From an uncultured Sulfitobacter sp. (GTDB lineage Bacteria > Pseudomonadota > Alphaproteobacteria > Rhodobacterales > Rhodobacteraceae), in assembly GCA_947501805.1 (NCBI GenBank), contig CANMXJ010000007.1, forward strand, positions 124,001-188,000: a DNA stretch of 64,000 nt, read 5' to 3'. Below the pieces are notes generated by a model, which saw nothing but the letters and a program-made list of their open reading frames with translations, was not told the origin of the DNA and did not search any database. The position numbers and the translations under genes were made by a program. Positions 42,864 to 52,782 of this stretch are shown here, piece after piece; the first letter of the stretch is position 1, and every line of letters begins with the position of its first letter.

Positions 42864-43619
42864 TTATCCTTTCCACAGTGGCAGGCCCAGAATAGCCGAA
42901 GCCGCAATCACGATATAGGCCACTCGGCGAAAAAGCACTTCGGCTTTGGGATCAAACAGACGTGCGCCGATCATATTGGCAATCAGGTTCGGTATCCCGA
43001 CCAACAAGCCGAGGACCGCTATTTTCCAAACCATCATATCCAGCATCCACAAGATCGGTACCAGCATCAAATCCACAGCAAGCAGATAGAGCAGAAAATT
43101 TGCGCGGATGACCGAAATCGGCAGGGTGCTGGCCATGTAGAGCATGATCACCGGCGGGCCGGGAATGCCTGCAAATCCAGTCATGAAACCGCCCAACCCG
43201 CCAGTGGCAACCGTCAATCGCTGCGTGAGTTCACCGCGATAGCGCCAGCCCGTTATCAGCAAGACCAGAAGGGTCAGGACACATATTGAAACGATCCAGC
43301 CAAAAACCGTCTCATCAACGATGGACAGACACCACAAGCCAACAGGCATCGCCAACAGCGCCCCAAGCGCCAATAGTCCTGCATCGCGCGGCGTACCATC
43401 CCGCAGGGCCGCCCGCAGGTTCGGCAACGGACCAACCAGTTCCGCAGCAACCAGAAAGATCACAGCCTCGACAGGGGACAGCACCGATGAGGCGACAGGC
43501 ATGATGATCATCGCAGAACCAAAGCCGGAAAAACCGCGCACCAGCCCTGCAATAAACACTGCCAAAACCAACCAGATCAGCCCTTCGGTCTGAAAGGCTG
43601 AACTCAGGATTTCAGGCAT
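42864..43619 (-). CDS. TauE/SafE-family sulfite/organic-anion exporter
   Basis: Eight-helix membrane protein of 251 residues. The family pattern GFSGFGSAMIIMP appears near residue 30 and its repeat copy near GLGGFMTGFAGIPGPP. It overlaps secF by eight bases and is followed after three bases by the Mth938-like gene, so it is co-transcribed with both. Substrate unknown; sulfite-type anions are the family guess. Confidence 0.87.
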   Translation of the reverse strand: MPEILSSAFQTEGLIWLVLAVFIAGLVRGFSGFGSAMIIMPVASSVLSPVEAVIFLVAAELVGPLPNLRAALRDGTPRDAGLLALGALLAMPVGLWCLSIVDETVFGWIVSICVLTLLVLLITGWRYRGELTQRLTVATGGLGGFMTGFAGIPGPPVIMLYMASTLPISVIRANFLLYLLAVDLMLVPILWMLDMMVWKIAVLGLLVGIPNLIANMIGARLFDPKAEVLFRRVAYIVIAASAILGLPLWKG

Positions 43620-44580
43620 CTATGTTCGCGTATTGGTTGCCTGCGTTCGCATCAGGTTTGGACCAGTCGCGCTTCACACCAAGGTAAAGCAGGATCGCTG
43701 AGGCCACAAAGATGGAGGAATACGTCCCCACAATCACGCCCCAGATCATCGCAAATACAAATCCGCGGATCACGTCCCCACCCAGTACAAACAGGGCAAT
43801 AAGCGCGATCAGCGTGGTAAAGGAGGTCATGAACGTGCGTGCCATCGTCTCGTTGATCGACAGGTTGAGCACTTCTTTCAGATCGCGTTTCTTGTATTTC
43901 CGCAGGTTCTCGCGCACGCGGTCAAAAACCACCACCGTATCGTTCAAGGAATAGCCAACAATGGTCAGAAGTGCCGCAATGATCGCCAGATCAAACCGGA
44001 TTTGAAGTTCCGAGAAGACACCAATGGTCAAGATAACATCGTGCACCAGCGCAAGCACAGCGCCAACTGCAAACTGCCATTCAAAACGCAACCAGATGTA
44101 GATCAGGACCGCCCCGATGGCGAGAACAACGGCAATTGCCGCTGTCTGGATCAATTCGCCTGAAACTTTCGGGCCAACAGATTCTACGGAGATGAATTTG
44201 ATGTCCGGGCGCACCTCAACCAGCACTCTCTCAACGGCGTCAATCGTTTCGGTTGTCACCGCTTCCTGACCGTCTTGCGCCTGAATGCGGATCATTGCGA
44301 CATTCTGGTCTGCGCGAAACGAGGGGTCAAATACTTCGGTAATGCTGATATCACCCAGCTCCAACCTATCAATGGCAGCGCGGTACTCGGCCACATCCAC
44401 CACTTGCGGGCTTTCGGTACGGATTGTCGTGCCACCCCTAAAATCAATACCGTAGTTGAGGCCCTGGATCATAAAGGAGGCAGCCGCCACGATCATCATC
44501 AGGGCAGATATGCCAAGCCAGATCTTCCAGCGTGAAAAGAAATCAAAATTCGGGGCTTCTTTGAACAGACGTAGACGCAT
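43612..44580 (-). CDS. secF: Protein translocase subunit SecF
   Basis: 322 residues with six membrane helices and a periplasmic domain after the first. The family start (RLFKEAPNFDFFSRWK) and the helix-rich C-terminal half, with YSLNDTVVVFDRVREN, are canonical. With SecD it pulls exported proteins through SecYEG using the proton gradient. It follows secD by three bases. Confidence 0.96.
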   Translation of the reverse strand: MRLRLFKEAPNFDFFSRWKIWLGISALMMIVAAASFMIQGLNYGIDFRGGTTIRTESPQVVDVAEYRAAIDRLELGDISITEVFDPSFRADQNVAMIRIQAQDGQEAVTTETIDAVERVLVEVRPDIKFISVESVGPKVSGELIQTAAIAVVLAIGAVLIYIWLRFEWQFAVGAVLALVHDVILTIGVFSELQIRFDLAIIAALLTIVGYSLNDTVVVFDRVRENLRKYKKRDLKEVLNLSINETMARTFMTSFTTLIALIALFVLGGDVIRGFVFAMIWGVIVGTYSSIFVASAILLYLGVKRDWSKPDANAGNQYANIDA

Positions 44581-44583
44581 GGG

Positions 44584-46233
44584 TCAGACCTCAATCGTTT
44601 TGGGACGCGCCCGTTCAAACCAAATCACCACCATCAGGCGGGTCACAAAAATGGCCGTAAAGACAGATGTGATGATGCCAAACCCCAGCGTGATCGCAAA
44701 ACCGCGCACCGGGCCGGAGCCCATTACAAAGAGGATCACAGCCGTGATCAGCGTTGTAATATTGGCGTCGATAATAGCGCTCAGCGCTTTTTCATAGCCA
44801 AGCGAAATCGCCCGCGCCGGCCCTTTGGCAGTCTTTATTTCTTCGCGGATACGTTCAAAGATCAGCACGTTGGCGTCCACCGCCATACCCACTGTCAACA
44901 CAATCCCCGCAATACCCGGCAGGGTCAGCGTGGCCCCCACAAGGCTAAGCAGTCCAAATATCATACCGACGTTGATGATCAGCGCGATATTGGCAAACAA
45001 CCCGAACAGGCCGTAACTCACAAACATAAAGAACAACACAGAAACGAAGGCCACAATCGTCGCGACTTTACCCGCGTCAATGCTGTCCTGCCCCAGTTCC
45101 GGCCCGATCGTGCGTTCCTCCAGAAACTCCAGCCCCGCAGGCAAGGCACCCGCCCGCAAGAGGATCGCGAGGTTTGTGGATTCCTCTACATCGAAATTAC
45201 CGGTGATGATGCCGGAGCCGCCGGGAATATGGCTCTGGATCGTCGGCGCGCTGATGACTTCATCATCCAGCACAATCGCAAAGGGCGATCCGATATTCTC
45301 GGCCGTGTAGTCGCCAAACTTGCGAGCCCCTGATGTGTTGAAGCGGAAAGAAACCGCTGGGCGGCCATTCTGGTCATAACTTGGCTGTGCATCAACCAGT
45401 TCCTCGCCCGTCACGACCGGAGAGCTTTCGACAATGTAGAATGCACCTGGTTCGTCAACAGACGGGATCAGCTTGTTACCAATTCCAGGGTTGGCGTTTT
45501 CGTCGGTCCCGCGTGACACCACAGGGTTAAAGGTCAGTTGGGCCGTGGTACCGATGATGGCCTTCAACTCTGCCGCTGATCCGATACCCGGCACCTGAAT
45601 GAGAATACGATCCGCCCCCTGGCGCTGGATCGTCGGTTCACGTGTGCCAACTTCGTCGATACGGCGGCGGATGATTTCAAGCGATTGCTGCATCGTGCGG
45701 TTGTCTGTCGCCTGCTTTTCCGCTTCAGACAAGGTGACGATAATGACACCTGCGTCACCGCGTACGTCGATGTCTGTGGACCCTGCCCCCGTCAAAGTCG
45801 GCACCGGCCGTGCCAGACCGCGCACAATTTCCAGTGCCTCAGCCATTTTGGTATCGTCGTTCAGACGCACACGCAATTCATCTGGGGTTGATTGTTGGCG
45901 GCGTACAGGTGTCAGAGCGCGCAACGCGTCGCGCACTTCGGGCCACTGCGCTTCCATCCGGTTGGCATAGACATCCGTGACCTTGACCTCTGCCAGCAAA
46001 TGCGCACCACCGCGCAGATCAAGACCGAGGTTCACAAGACCCGAAGGCATCCAGTCGGGCCAAAGCGCCCTTTGCGCTTCAAGCTCGGGCGTGGCACCAC
46101 CCAGTTCAATCGCGGCAACCGCATCATTGTGCTGTTCCACCGGACCATAAAACGCATTGGGCAACGCCAGCCAAAGGCCAAGCGCGCAGGTCAAGGCGAT
46201 GACAATCCGTTTCCACAGATCAATCTGAAGCAT
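44584..46233 (-). CDS. secD: Protein translocase subunit SecD
   Basis: 549 residues: one N-terminal helix, a large periplasmic P1 region, then five C-terminal helices. Conserved blocks LGLDLRGGAHLLAEV near the N terminus, GADRILIQVPG in the middle and ANVLIFERIREE near the C terminus are present. Second gene of yajC-secD-secF. Confidence 0.96.
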   Translation of the reverse strand: MLQIDLWKRIVIALTCALGLWLALPNAFYGPVEQHNDAVAAIELGGATPELEAQRALWPDWMPSGLVNLGLDLRGGAHLLAEVKVTDVYANRMEAQWPEVRDALRALTPVRRQQSTPDELRVRLNDDTKMAEALEIVRGLARPVPTLTGAGSTDIDVRGDAGVIIVTLSEAEKQATDNRTMQQSLEIIRRRIDEVGTREPTIQRQGADRILIQVPGIGSAAELKAIIGTTAQLTFNPVVSRGTDENANPGIGNKLIPSVDEPGAFYIVESSPVVTGEELVDAQPSYDQNGRPAVSFRFNTSGARKFGDYTAENIGSPFAIVLDDEVISAPTIQSHIPGGSGIITGNFDVEESTNLAILLRAGALPAGLEFLEERTIGPELGQDSIDAGKVATIVAFVSVLFFMFVSYGLFGLFANIALIINVGMIFGLLSLVGATLTLPGIAGIVLTVGMAVDANVLIFERIREEIKTAKGPARAISLGYEKALSAIIDANITTLITAVILFVMGSGPVRGFAITLGFGIITSVFTAIFVTRLMVVIWFERARPKTIEV

Positions 46234-46263
46234 ACCGCTGCCCTCTCGTTAGGCTTGAGGTGT

Positions 46264-46542
46264 TTATTTGGCCGGTTCGGTCTTGGACACGACAGTGGCG
46301 ATGGTGGACTGGATCACGCGCACTTTGACGCCATCAGCAATCTCGACTTCCAGCTCGCCGTCTTCTTTAACCTTGACCACTTTGCCGATCATGCCCCCCT
46401 GGGTCACAACCTGATCGCCGCGCCGCAGTGCTGCCACCATCGCCTGATGTTCCTTCACCTTTTTCTGCTGGGGACGGATCAACAGGAAATACATGATGCC
46501 GAAAATCAGGATGAGGGGGATAAATTGCTGAATGCCTTGCAT
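46264..46542 (-). CDS. yajC: Preprotein translocase subunit YajC
   Basis: 92 residues from ATG 46542 (AAGGAC site). An N-terminal helix (FIPLILIFGIMYFLLIRP) with the typical RPQQKK junction is followed by a small beta-rich cytosolic domain. First gene of the long sec-ccm train, 30 bases before secD; the promoter should lie in the 214 bases shared with serS. Confidence 0.93.
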   Translation of the reverse strand: MQGIQQFIPLILIFGIMYFLLIRPQQKKVKEHQAMVAALRRGDQVVTQGGMIGKVVKVKEDGELEVEIADGVKVRVIQSTIATVVSKTEPAK

Positions 46543-46756
46543 GGAGCGCGTCCTTTTTGGAGGGCTTTGGGGTGGCGCGGCACCCTGCCGATGAGTTTGG
46601 CAGAACCTAAGCGCGGTATGGGGCGTGTGCAAGGTGCAAAGGGGGGATTAACACCTCTTATGAGCTATCTGGTTTAACCTAGTCACTGCATCTACCCCAA
46701 CGCTGCGGTTTGAGGCATAACGCGACCAATACGACTCACAACCAAGGACCGCTCCC

Positions 46757-48049
46757 ATGCATGACATCCGCGCCATCCGCGAAAATCCGCAAGCCCTTGA
46801 CGCCGCTCTCGCCCGCCGGGGGGATGCGCCGGTGTCAGCCGAGGTTTTGAAACTTGACGAGGCGCGGCGTGGCAAGATCGCAGCAGCCGAGGCCGCGCAG
46901 GCGGAACAGAACAAGGCGTCCAAACTGGTAGGTGCCGCCAAGGCCAAGGGGGACGACGCCGAATTTGAACGTCTGCGCGCGCTGGTGAGCGAGAAGAAAG
47001 AAGAAGTCGCCGCGATGCAGGCCGAGGCCAAAGAGCTGGACGCGCAGCTGACCGATATGCTGGCACGCTTGCCGAACAACCCTGCGGATGACGTCCCGCA
47101 GGGTGCGGATGAGGACGACAACGTCGAAGTCTCCAAATGGGGCGGCATCCCGAATTTCGATTTCACGCCGGTCGAGCACTACGAGATCAAAGGCGTTGCC
47201 GCGAGCATGGATTTCGAAACAGCTGCCAAGATTTCCGGCGCACGGTTTGTCATATTGAAAGGCGCGGTTGCCCGCATCCACCGCGCCTTGGCGCAATTTA
47301 TGGTCGACACCCATGTGGATCAGAACGGGTTGACCGAAATGAACACGCCCGTGCTGGTCAAGGACGAGGCGATGTATGGCACCGACAAGCTGCCGAAGTT
47401 CGGCGAGGACAGCTATCAGACCACCAACGGCTGGTGGCTCGTGCCGACCTCTGAAGTGCCGCTGACCTACATGGTCGCGGACGACGTGCTGGACGAGGCG
47501 GCGTTGCCCAAACGCTATACGGCACATACTTTGTGTTTCCGCTCGGAGGCCGGATCAGCGGGGCGTGACACCTCCGGCATGTTGCGCCAGCACCAGTTTG
47601 AAAAAGTCGAGATGGTCAGCGTGACCCATCCCGACGAAAGCGATGCGGAGCAAAAACGAATGTTGCGTTGTGCCGAAGGGTTGCTGGAAACGCTTGGTGT
47701 CCCTTACCGCACCGTGATCCTGTGCACAGGCGATATGGGCTTTGGCGCACGGCGCACCTATGACATCGAGGCTTGGGTACCGGGGCAGAACACCTACCGC
47801 GAGATTTCATCAGTCTCGACAACGGGCGATTTTCAGGCGCGCCGTATGAACGCGCGCTTCAAGCCCAAGGACGGGGGAAAGCCGCAGTTTGTGCATACGT
47901 TGAACGGTTCCGGCCTTGCCGTCGGGCGATGCCTGATTGCCGTGCTTGAGAATGGCCAGCAGTCAGATGGGTCCGTGAAACTGCCAGAGGCGCTTGCGCC
48001 TTATCTGGGGGGCAAGACCACACTGACAGCTGAGGGTGTGTTGGCCTAA
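46757..48049 (+). CDS. serS: Seryl-tRNA synthetase
   Basis: 430-residue class II synthetase. The N-terminal coiled-coil arm (about 30-105) that holds the tRNA long arm is obvious from its Ala/Glu/Lys-rich heptads. Motif 2 ([15 protein letters not shown]...HQFEKVEM) and motif 3 ([15 protein letters not shown]) are intact. It also charges tRNA(Sec) with serine, so it supplies the first step for selC at 9560. Confidence 0.97.
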   Translation: MHDIRAIRENPQALDAALARRGDAPVSAEVLKLDEARRGKIAAAEAAQAEQNKASKLVGAAKAKGDDAEFERLRALVSEKKEEVAAMQAEAKELDAQLTDMLARLPNNPADDVPQGADEDDNVEVSKWGGIPNFDFTPVEHYEIKGVAASMDFETAAKISGARFVILKGAVARIHRALAQFMVDTHVDQNGLTEMNTPVLVKDEAMYGTDKLPKFGEDSYQTTNGWWLVPTSEVPLTYMVADDVLDEAALPKRYTAHTLCFRSEAGSAGRDTSGMLRQHQFEKVEMVSVTHPDESDAEQKRMLRCAEGLLETLGVPYRTVILCTGDMGFGARRTYDIEAWVPGQNTYREISSVSTTGDFQARRMNARFKPKDGGKPQFVHTLNGSGLAVGRCLIAVLENGQQSDGSVKLPEALAPYLGGKTTLTAEGVLA

Positions 48050-48139
48050 GCGCCAGCGCGCTTTGGCCCGTTCGTCCGCAAATTGAACGGTGCGGCGGGT
48101 GTGCTAGGTTATCGAAAGTACATGTAAAGAGGATGCACC

Positions 48140-48853
48140 ATGCCCACCGCGCGCCCGCTGATCGCTACCCTGTGTTTCCTGCTGAGCATCGCTTTTGCGG
48201 TCTCCCCGTTCTTGGTGCAGGATTTCGCAGGCTTTGATCCGAACCAGTTCCCAGTCCCGCAGGATGATCCGCCTGTCCAACCCGCAGGCTACGCCTTTGC
48301 AATATGGGGGGTGATCTATGGCTGGTTGATCCTTGGGCTTGGCTGGGGATTGTGGAATGCACGCCATGACGGGCAGTGGCATGACATGCGCAAACCGCTA
48401 TGTCTGTCGCTGGCTGTAGGTGCCACCTGGCTGGCGGTTGCTGTCATCAGCCCCTTGTGGGCCGCTGTCCTGATCTGGATCATGTTGCTGTCCGCCTTAG
48501 CCGCATTGTTTCTGGCACCGGTTGCAGATCAAACATGGGCGGCATGGCCTTTGGGACTTTATGCAGGGTGGTTGTCTGCTGCATCTTGTGTGTCACTGGG
48601 CCTTTTGGCAGCCGGATACGGCTGGATGAGCCAGACCACAGCGGCGATTGTCTTTGTCGGTTTGGCCATTGTGATTGGGGGCTTTGTGCAAGGTGCGTTG
48701 GGGCGCGCGCCAACCTACGGGATCGCGGTGATCTGGGCACTGGTTGCCGTTGTGATCGAGAATCTGGATGCAACACCGGTGGTTGCCTATGTGGCGGGCG
48801 GTGGTGCGCTTGTGTTGCTCCTGCCGACGCTGAAGGCTTTTCGCAGCCGGTGA
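48140..48853 (+). CDS. TspO/MBR-related Trp-rich membrane protein
   Basis: 237 residues with about seven hydrophobic helices and many tryptophans. The segment PAGYAFAIWGVIYGWLI (about 48-64) is typical of the TspO-related Trp-rich family. The length exceeds classical TspO (about 160), so a family relative is the better call. Ligand and role unknown. Stand-alone. Confidence 0.68.
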   Translation: MPTARPLIATLCFLLSIAFAVSPFLVQDFAGFDPNQFPVPQDDPPVQPAGYAFAIWGVIYGWLILGLGWGLWNARHDGQWHDMRKPLCLSLAVGATWLAVAVISPLWAAVLIWIMLLSALAALFLAPVADQTWAAWPLGLYAGWLSAASCVSLGLLAAGYGWMSQTTAAIVFVGLAIVIGGFVQGALGRAPTYGIAVIWALVAVVIENLDATPVVAYVAGGGALVLLLPTLKAFRSR

Positions 48854-48915
48854 CGTGACATGTCGCTTTCTTTCAAAGAAAGCTGCCGGAAACTTTGAAA
48901 GTTCCCGACGCCCTT

Positions 48916-50379
48916 TCAGTCCCGACGTCGCCCGTCTGTATGTTTACGTAGCTTGCTCGGTGGTGCTTTCTTGCGTCCCTTGTAGGGATTCGCATCGTTC
49001 TGGCCGCGCATCCACAGACGGATCGGCGTGCCGGGCATGTCGAAATCCAAACGCAGGTTATTCACCAGATAGCGGCTGTAGCTCTCCGGCACCTTATCGG
49101 GGTGACTACACATTACCACAAAGCCCGGCGGACGGGTTTTCGCCTGCGTCATATACCGTAGCTTAATGCGTTTACCTTGTGGCGCGGGGGGCGGATGCGC
49201 CTCCATCATGCCCGACAGCCAACGGTTCAACTGCGCCGTGGTCACGCGGCGGTTCCAGACTTCATAGGCGCGCATGATTGCTTCGTGCAGGCGGTCCATG
49301 CCACGGCCCGTCTTAGCACTGACGGTGATCAGCGGTGCGCCGCGCAACTGTGGCAACAGGCGCTCGAAACTTTCCTTGAGGTCTTTGAGTTTAGCCTGAC
49401 GGTCATCCTCAACGTCCCACTTGTTCACGGCCACGACCACGGCGCGACCTTCGCGCTCTGCCAGATCGGCAATGCGTAAGTCCTGCTGTTCAAAAGGAAT
49501 TTCGGCGTCGAGCAGCACGACGACTACTTCGGCGAACTTGACCGCGCGCAAACCATCCGAAACGCTGAGTTTCTCCAGCTTCTCCTGTACTTTGGCTTTT
49601 TTGCGCATGCCGGCCGTGTCAAAGATCCGCATCGGCACGCCATTCCATTCCTTGCGCAATGAAATCGCGTCGCGTGTGATCCCTGCCTCCGGTCCGGTCA
49701 ACAGGCGATCCTCGCCCATGATCTGATTAATCAGCGTCGATTTACCCGCATTAGGGCGGCCCACAACGGCGACCTGCATCGGCTTGGCGTTTGTCGGCAC
49801 CGGAACGGCTTCGGTTTCCTCCGCATCTTCTTCGCTCAGGTCCACATCGGTTTCGGGCGCATCGCTTTCGGCGCGTTCCGCAAACTTGTCGGCCAGCGGC
49901 ATCAGCATGGTGTAAAGGTCGTTCATACCCTCGCCGTGTTCCGCCGAAAGGCTGATCGGCTCGCCCAGACCAAGCGAATAGGCTTCCAATGCACCCGCCT
50001 CGCCTGCTTTGCCTTCCGCCTTGTTCGCCGCCAGAATGACATTGGCAGAGCGTTTACGCAGGATATCGGCAAAAACCAGATCGGACGGTGTGATGCCCAC
50101 ACGTGCATCAACCATGAACAGGCAGACATCTGCCATATCGACGGCACGTTCTGTCAGGCGGCGCATGCGGCCCTGCAAACTGTCGTCGGTGACTTCTTCA
50201 AGGCCTGCTGTGTCGATCACGGTGAATCGCAGGTCAGCCAAACGGGCGGCCCCTTCGCGCAGGTCTCGCGTGACACCCGGTTGATCATCAACCAAGGCAA
50301 GACGTTGGCCCACAAGGCGGTTAAACAGCGTGGATTTACCCACATTCGGGCGGCCCACGATGGCTAGGGTAAAGGACAT
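48916..50379 (-). CDS. der: Ribosome-assembly GTPase Der
   Basis: 487 residues with the tandem GTPase domains that define Der/EngA: the first P-loop GRPNVGKS (9-16), the second GRPNAGKS near residue 207, and a C-terminal KH-like domain ([20 protein letters not shown]). Needed for 50S maturation. Last gene of the yfgM-like/bamB/der unit, 60 bases after bamB. Confidence 0.96.
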   Translation of the reverse strand: MSFTLAIVGRPNVGKSTLFNRLVGQRLALVDDQPGVTRDLREGAARLADLRFTVIDTAGLEEVTDDSLQGRMRRLTERAVDMADVCLFMVDARVGITPSDLVFADILRKRSANVILAANKAEGKAGEAGALEAYSLGLGEPISLSAEHGEGMNDLYTMLMPLADKFAERAESDAPETDVDLSEEDAEETEAVPVPTNAKPMQVAVVGRPNAGKSTLINQIMGEDRLLTGPEAGITRDAISLRKEWNGVPMRIFDTAGMRKKAKVQEKLEKLSVSDGLRAVKFAEVVVVLLDAEIPFEQQDLRIADLAEREGRAVVVAVNKWDVEDDRQAKLKDLKESFERLLPQLRGAPLITVSAKTGRGMDRLHEAIMRAYEVWNRRVTTAQLNRWLSGMMEAHPPPAPQGKRIKLRYMTQAKTRPPGFVVMCSHPDKVPESYSRYLVNNLRLDFDMPGTPIRLWMRGQNDANPYKGRKKAPPSKLRKHTDGRRRD

Positions 50380-50439
50380 CTCTCAAGCTCCATGGCCCGG
50401 ACGGGCCTCATCAAACGTGGGCCTTAGACCATTTCGCGC

Positions 50440-51795
50440 TTAACGGAAAGCGAGCAATTGCCCTTTGCGCGAGACAACATAAAGCGTGCCACCTGCAACA
50501 ACCGGTGCGGTTGTTGCCCCATCAGGGATCTCGACGGTGCCGGTCAATGCGCCACTCACCGGATCAAAGCTGCGTAGGACGCCGTCACTGGAGGTGACGA
50601 TCACACGTCCTCCGGCGATAATCGGGCCGTGGTGTGTGTACACGGCGGATTGCCGTTTTGGTTTGTCTTTGATGAAGTTCGGCAGGGGCACGCCCCAGAT
50701 ACGACTGCCGTCCGAGGCATCAAGGCGCAACAACTCGTTCAGATCAGACACCACAAACACGCTGTCGCCGGCTGGCCAGACTGGCGTGATGGCACCGCTG
50801 CGCGCCGTCCAGATCGGATCGCCGTTTGAGATATTCAATGCGGCAAGGCGGCCAGACTGGTTCCCCACATAAAGGCGGCTACCATCGGCAACTGGCGGGC
50901 TTGTGACATCGGATATGGAAGACAAGGCGCGTCCCGGACGTTTGCCCACAACGGATGCTGTCCACCGGTTCAATCCGCCACGTTTGAACACGGCCTGTAT
51001 TTCACCTGACCCATAGGCAAAGATCGCAAGTTGGCCCGCGATTACCGGCGCAGGCGCACCAAGAACATTGTTGATACTTGGCGTACCGCCGGTCTGCCAC
51101 TCAACACGACCGTCAGTCTTGTTCACAGCCCAAGCGGTGTCATCCCCGGCCGTCAGATACACCAGATCGCCAAACACAGTAGGTGTGCCAGAGCCGGATG
51201 CATCAAGATCCTGGGTCCAGCGCACGCCGCCTGTTGCGGCGTCCAGAGCGGCCAGAATACCATAGCCGATGGAGACATATACCGTGTCGCCTTCGACCGC
51301 CAAGCCACCGCCTGAGCCTTGCCCCTGCTTGTCACTTGCAGGGGTCAGATCGCGGGTCCAGAGTGTTGCACCCGAGGTCGATGTCGCGGTGACCTGTGCG
51401 CTCGCATCCAGTGTAAAGACGCGGTCTTGGGAGACAACGGGATCAGCGGTAATACGCAACCGTCGGCTGTCCCCCTGACCAATGTCCGCAGTCCACGCAA
51501 GTTGCAGTGCGCTGCGCAAGGCGGGATGGGACGTGCGGTACTTGGCAGTGCCGGTGGAGTGGGTCCAGGACGCATTGTTGCGGGTTGCACCCAGTGAAAT
51601 AGCGCGGCTTGTGTTCTCGGGAACGATCTCGCCCGCGAGGGGGGCGGCCAGAACAGGGTCTTTGAGCACAGAGCGCACGTCTTCGCGTGGACCCGGAAGG
51701 TATGTTTCACGTTCGTTGCAGGCTGCCAGTAACAATGCTGCCGCCATCAGGGGCATGCCCCAGACCTTCGTGCCAAATTTCAACGGTTGGATCAT
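50440..51795 (-). CDS. BamB-like PQQ-repeat outer-membrane lipoprotein
   Basis: 451 residues from ATG 51795 (GCAGGG site); a GTG at 51807 is the alternative. A lipobox LLAAC near residue 27 marks a lipoprotein. The body is a run of PQQ-like beta-propeller repeats (blocks such as LYVGNQSGRLAALN and VWRTQDL-type turns). This is the BamB layout: a BAM-complex scaffold. Gene order yfgM-like, bamB, der supports it. Sequence likeness to E. coli BamB is weak, so the name is by layout and context. Confidence 0.82.
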   Translation of the reverse strand: MIQPLKFGTKVWGMPLMAAALLLAACNERETYLPGPREDVRSVLKDPVLAAPLAGEIVPENTSRAISLGATRNNASWTHSTGTAKYRTSHPALRSALQLAWTADIGQGDSRRLRITADPVVSQDRVFTLDASAQVTATSTSGATLWTRDLTPASDKQGQGSGGGLAVEGDTVYVSIGYGILAALDAATGGVRWTQDLDASGSGTPTVFGDLVYLTAGDDTAWAVNKTDGRVEWQTGGTPSINNVLGAPAPVIAGQLAIFAYGSGEIQAVFKRGGLNRWTASVVGKRPGRALSSISDVTSPPVADGSRLYVGNQSGRLAALNISNGDPIWTARSGAITPVWPAGDSVFVVSDLNELLRLDASDGSRIWGVPLPNFIKDKPKRQSAVYTHHGPIIAGGRVIVTSSDGVLRSFDPVSGALTGTVEIPDGATTAPVVAGGTLYVVSRKGQLLAFR

Positions 51796-51851
51796 GGCCC
51801 TGCTCACTTTTTTGCTCTTACCGTTTCATTTGCCCTGCCCGGGGGCAACGA

Positions 51852-52553
51852 TCAATTGTCTTGAGTGGTGCCAACATCTGCACCCATAGAGCCGTCATCC
51901 GCCAGATCAGGCTCTCCACCCAACGCCACAATCACCTGTAGTGCGCGTTGTTGCAAGTCCGAGGTGACTTCGGCATCGTTGATGATCGCCTGATAGCGAT
52001 CCATTGCGGCCTGCGCCTCCCCCGTTTCGATATCAATCAGGGCCAGTTGTTCGCTTGCCAACAACCGCAGCGGATTGCCCGGTTGTGCCATCGCCTCGAA
52101 CGCCTGCCGACGATCTGCAACCGGAGCGCTGGTGCCTTGCAACGTCACAGCTTTGAAGCCTGCAAGCTGGCGGTAAATCTGTGGCACAGATCCATCCACG
52201 GCAAGCTGGTCAAGTGTTTGAACCGCTGTCGGAACATCCCCCGCTTCGGCCTGTTCGGCAGCCGTCATCAGACGCAGAACGGCACCCGATGCCGGTGTTT
52301 GTGGCTCAATAGCAGAGAGCGCCTCGGCACGCTGTGCACTTTCATTCAGGGTTAGGGCCGCCAACATGGCATCCCCCAATGCTTCGGCTTTTGCCGTTGC
52401 CTGCGCCTTGCGGTACTCTGAAAACGCGGCCCCCCCGACGATCACAAAGATGGCAAGCACAGCTATCCATCCGTAGCGGCGCAATAGACCATACAACCGG
52501 TCCCGACGGACCTCTTCATTGACCTCTTCGACAAAGCTGTCTGTATTGCTCAT
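51852..52553 (-). CDS. YfgM-like TPR membrane protein
   Basis: 233 residues. N-terminal cytosolic tail, one helix (about 27-46, YGWIAVLAIFVIVGGAAF), then Ala-rich TPR-like helices in the periplasm, as in the YfgM/DUF2133 family that aids envelope protein folding near SecYEG. First gene of the unit with bamB and der. The 229 bases upstream are shared with the RND efflux promoter. Confidence 0.82.
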   Translation of the reverse strand: MSNTDSFVEEVNEEVRRDRLYGLLRRYGWIAVLAIFVIVGGAAFSEYRKAQATAKAEALGDAMLAALTLNESAQRAEALSAIEPQTPASGAVLRLMTAAEQAEAGDVPTAVQTLDQLAVDGSVPQIYRQLAGFKAVTLQGTSAPVADRRQAFEAMAQPGNPLRLLASEQLALIDIETGEAQAAMDRYQAIINDAEVTSDLQQRALQVIVALGGEPDLADDGSMGADVGTTQDN

Positions 52554-52694
52554 CTGTACCGCCCTTGGCCTGCTCTTTCGCCCCTCTTACCGTGCAGAAA
52601 GGGGCAAGCCAAGACCCCGTTGCTGTCCCCTCCTCTTCCGTCGGACGGACTGCATTGTTACGGGAGTGCTGATTAGATGAAAAAAACACCCCGT

Positions 52695-52712
52695 CTAAAC
52701 TAGTCAGTTCAG
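52695..52712. promoter_or_regulatory. 18-bp imperfect palindrome, candidate operator
   Basis: The sequence CTaAACT-AGTC-AGTTcAG has six of seven pairs matching across a 4-base centre. It lies 71 bases before the RND adaptor ATG, in the shared upstream region with the yfgM-like gene. Its symmetry and position are what a TetR/AcrR-type repressor site of an efflux operon would show, but no such gene is in the window. Confidence 0.45.
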
Positions 52713-52740
52713 TTGTGCTGTACTACATACAGCCTTACCC

Positions 52741-52759
52741 ACAGGGCATTGTGCCCTGT
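52741..52759. repeat. Inverted repeat before the RND operon
   Basis: ACAGGGCA (52741-52748) and TGCCCTGT (52752-52759) are exact reverse complements with spacer TTG, 24 bases before the ATG at 52783. It may be a second operator or a 5'-leader hairpin; the 3-base spacer slightly favours DNA binding. Confidence 0.45.
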
Positions 52760-52782
52760 TAACGACGATACAAGGGAAAGCG

